Assembly: GCA_003557805.1 (NCBI GenBank)
Contig: PWNY01000427.1
Location: 1 to 14,861 of the forward strand
Source of the DNA: Bacteroidales bacterium
GTDB taxonomy: Bacteria; Bacteroidota; Bacteroidia; Bacteroidales; UBA7960
DNA: 14,861 nt
Direction of reading: 5' to 3'
Part shown: in pieces, positions 14,324-14,861 of the stretch
Position numbering within the stretch: the stretch's first letter is position 1
How the letters are laid out: each line of letters begins with the position of its first letter
The notes under the pieces: generated by a model
Databases searched by the model: none
What the model was told of the DNA's origin: nothing
What the model saw: only the letters and a program-made list of their open reading frames with translations
Position numbers and translations under genes: made by a program

Positions 14324-14577
14324 AATGTTTTCACTAAAATGAAGCGTGCTAACAGAACAGCTTTTTACCGGCTGACGTTAAGATAAAAAGGCCATGCTTA
14401 ATATGCCTGTTGCTGTTTAATGTGGGCAAAGAGGTCTGCACTGCCAGTATTTTCTGCCCTGCGGCTCAATTTTCAGCCACCGGTTTTTTTGGAAAAAAGT
14501 GAGGGGTTTCTTATTTTTATTCTGGTATTGATTATCATAAAATATTTGTCTCTTAACTATTGAAAAAGTAATAATTT
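14324..14577 (+). other. Intergenic stretch with possible terminator-like T tract
   Basis: No gene is visible here. A weak 4-bp stem (GGCT 14463-14466, AGCC 14475-14478) is followed by CACCGG and seven T residues (14484-14490), which may mark the end of the preceding transcript, although the stem is too short to be sure. Further on, AATATTTG at 14541-14548 is a partial match to the -7 box before the MarC-family gene. Confidence 0.3.
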
Positions 14578-14861
14578 ATGGAGTTTATTGAAATTTTACA
14601 GACCACCCTGTCATACCTGCTAATAACAATTGCCGGTATTTTTGTAATTGTCAATCCTCTCACAACTGCCTTCGCATTTATGTCGCTAACCACCCGAATG
14701 GGTGAACAGCGCCGTAAGGAGATAGCCATGAAGGCAACACGCATCTCCACCAGCCTGTTTTTTATCTTTGCCCTGCTCGGTGGTTTGATATTCCAGTTAT
14801 TCGGGATAACCCTGGCGGCATTCCGCATTGCCGGGGGTATTATACTTTTTGGCATAGCAAT
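14578..14861 (+). CDS. MarC-family membrane protein, 3' end cut by the window
   Basis: The reading frame is open from the ATG at 14578 to the window edge, giving about 94 residues. The translation contains IAGIFVIVNPLTTAFAFMSLTTRM, ERRK-like EQRRKEIAMKATRIS, FALLGGLIFQLFGITLAAFRIAGGIILFGIA. These are the hallmarks of the MarC (UPF0056) family: an Asn-Pro in the first helix and the FGI-x-L-x-AFRIAGG-x-(I/L)LF block. MarC proteins have six transmembrane helices and about 200 residues, so just under half is present. They are inner-membrane proteins of unresolved transport function; a role in multiple antibiotic resistance was once proposed and later questioned. Nothing after residue 94 can be judged. 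Confidence 0.85.
   Translation, partial: MEFIEILQTTLSYLLITIAGIFVIVNPLTTAFAFMSLTTRMGEQRRKEIAMKATRISTSLFFIFALLGGLIFQLFGITLAAFRIAGGIILFGIA

Overview
The window looks like a piece of a Bacteroidota chromosome, probably from the order Bacteroidales. Four things point there: short lipoprotein signals ending in a lipobox cysteine, few convincing Shine-Dalgarno sequences, several sequences resembling the Bacteroidota -7 box (TAnnTTTG) just upstream of genes, and an arsenical-resistance gene set of a type I associate with this phylum. No rRNA, tRNA, insertion sequence, phage gene or CRISPR array was seen.

Layout. Positions 1-2415 hold four small, apparently independent plus-strand genes: a DUF2007 protein, a 2H-phosphoesterase (2'-5' RNA ligase-like) protein, a glycine-rich two-helix membrane protein, and a PaiA-like polyamine acetyltransferase. 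A minus-strand gene (2514-2912) encodes a secreted protein built almost entirely from six 16-residue YDGxGR repeats. Divergent from it is a lipoprotein (3173-4201) resembling the N-terminal part of a TlpA-type thiol-disulfide lipoprotein but lacking a thioredoxin domain. It is followed by a DUF2130 coiled-coil protein with PD-(D/E)XK-like residues.

Positions 5578-8842 form the clearest functional unit: an ArsR-type repressor, a small thioredoxin, an exported CxxC protein (ArsF family), a CcdA/DsbD-like permease (ArsG family) and an ArsP-type permease. Two closely matching inverted repeats (5578-5601 and 7486-7509) lie directly before arsR and before arsP, so the repressor probably controls both transcripts. 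The cysteine layout (cytosolic thioredoxin, membrane Cys-Pro pair, exported CxxC) suggests a trans-membrane thiol-electron relay coupled to organoarsenical efflux.

Positions 9010-10461 carry a HAD hydrolase and an unknown lipoprotein. Positions 10637-12834 hold a tightly coupled pair overlapping by 4 bp: a MazG-like nucleotide pyrophosphohydrolase and a 623-residue DUF2075 protein that fuses a predicted PD-(D/E)XK nuclease to a superfamily 1 helicase. This pair is the best candidate for an under-described system, possibly anti-phage or nucleic-acid surveillance; that role is inference. After a gene-poor stretch of 535 bp come an orphan HEAGH membrane metalloprotease-like protein and the 5' part of a MarC-family membrane protein that runs off the window.
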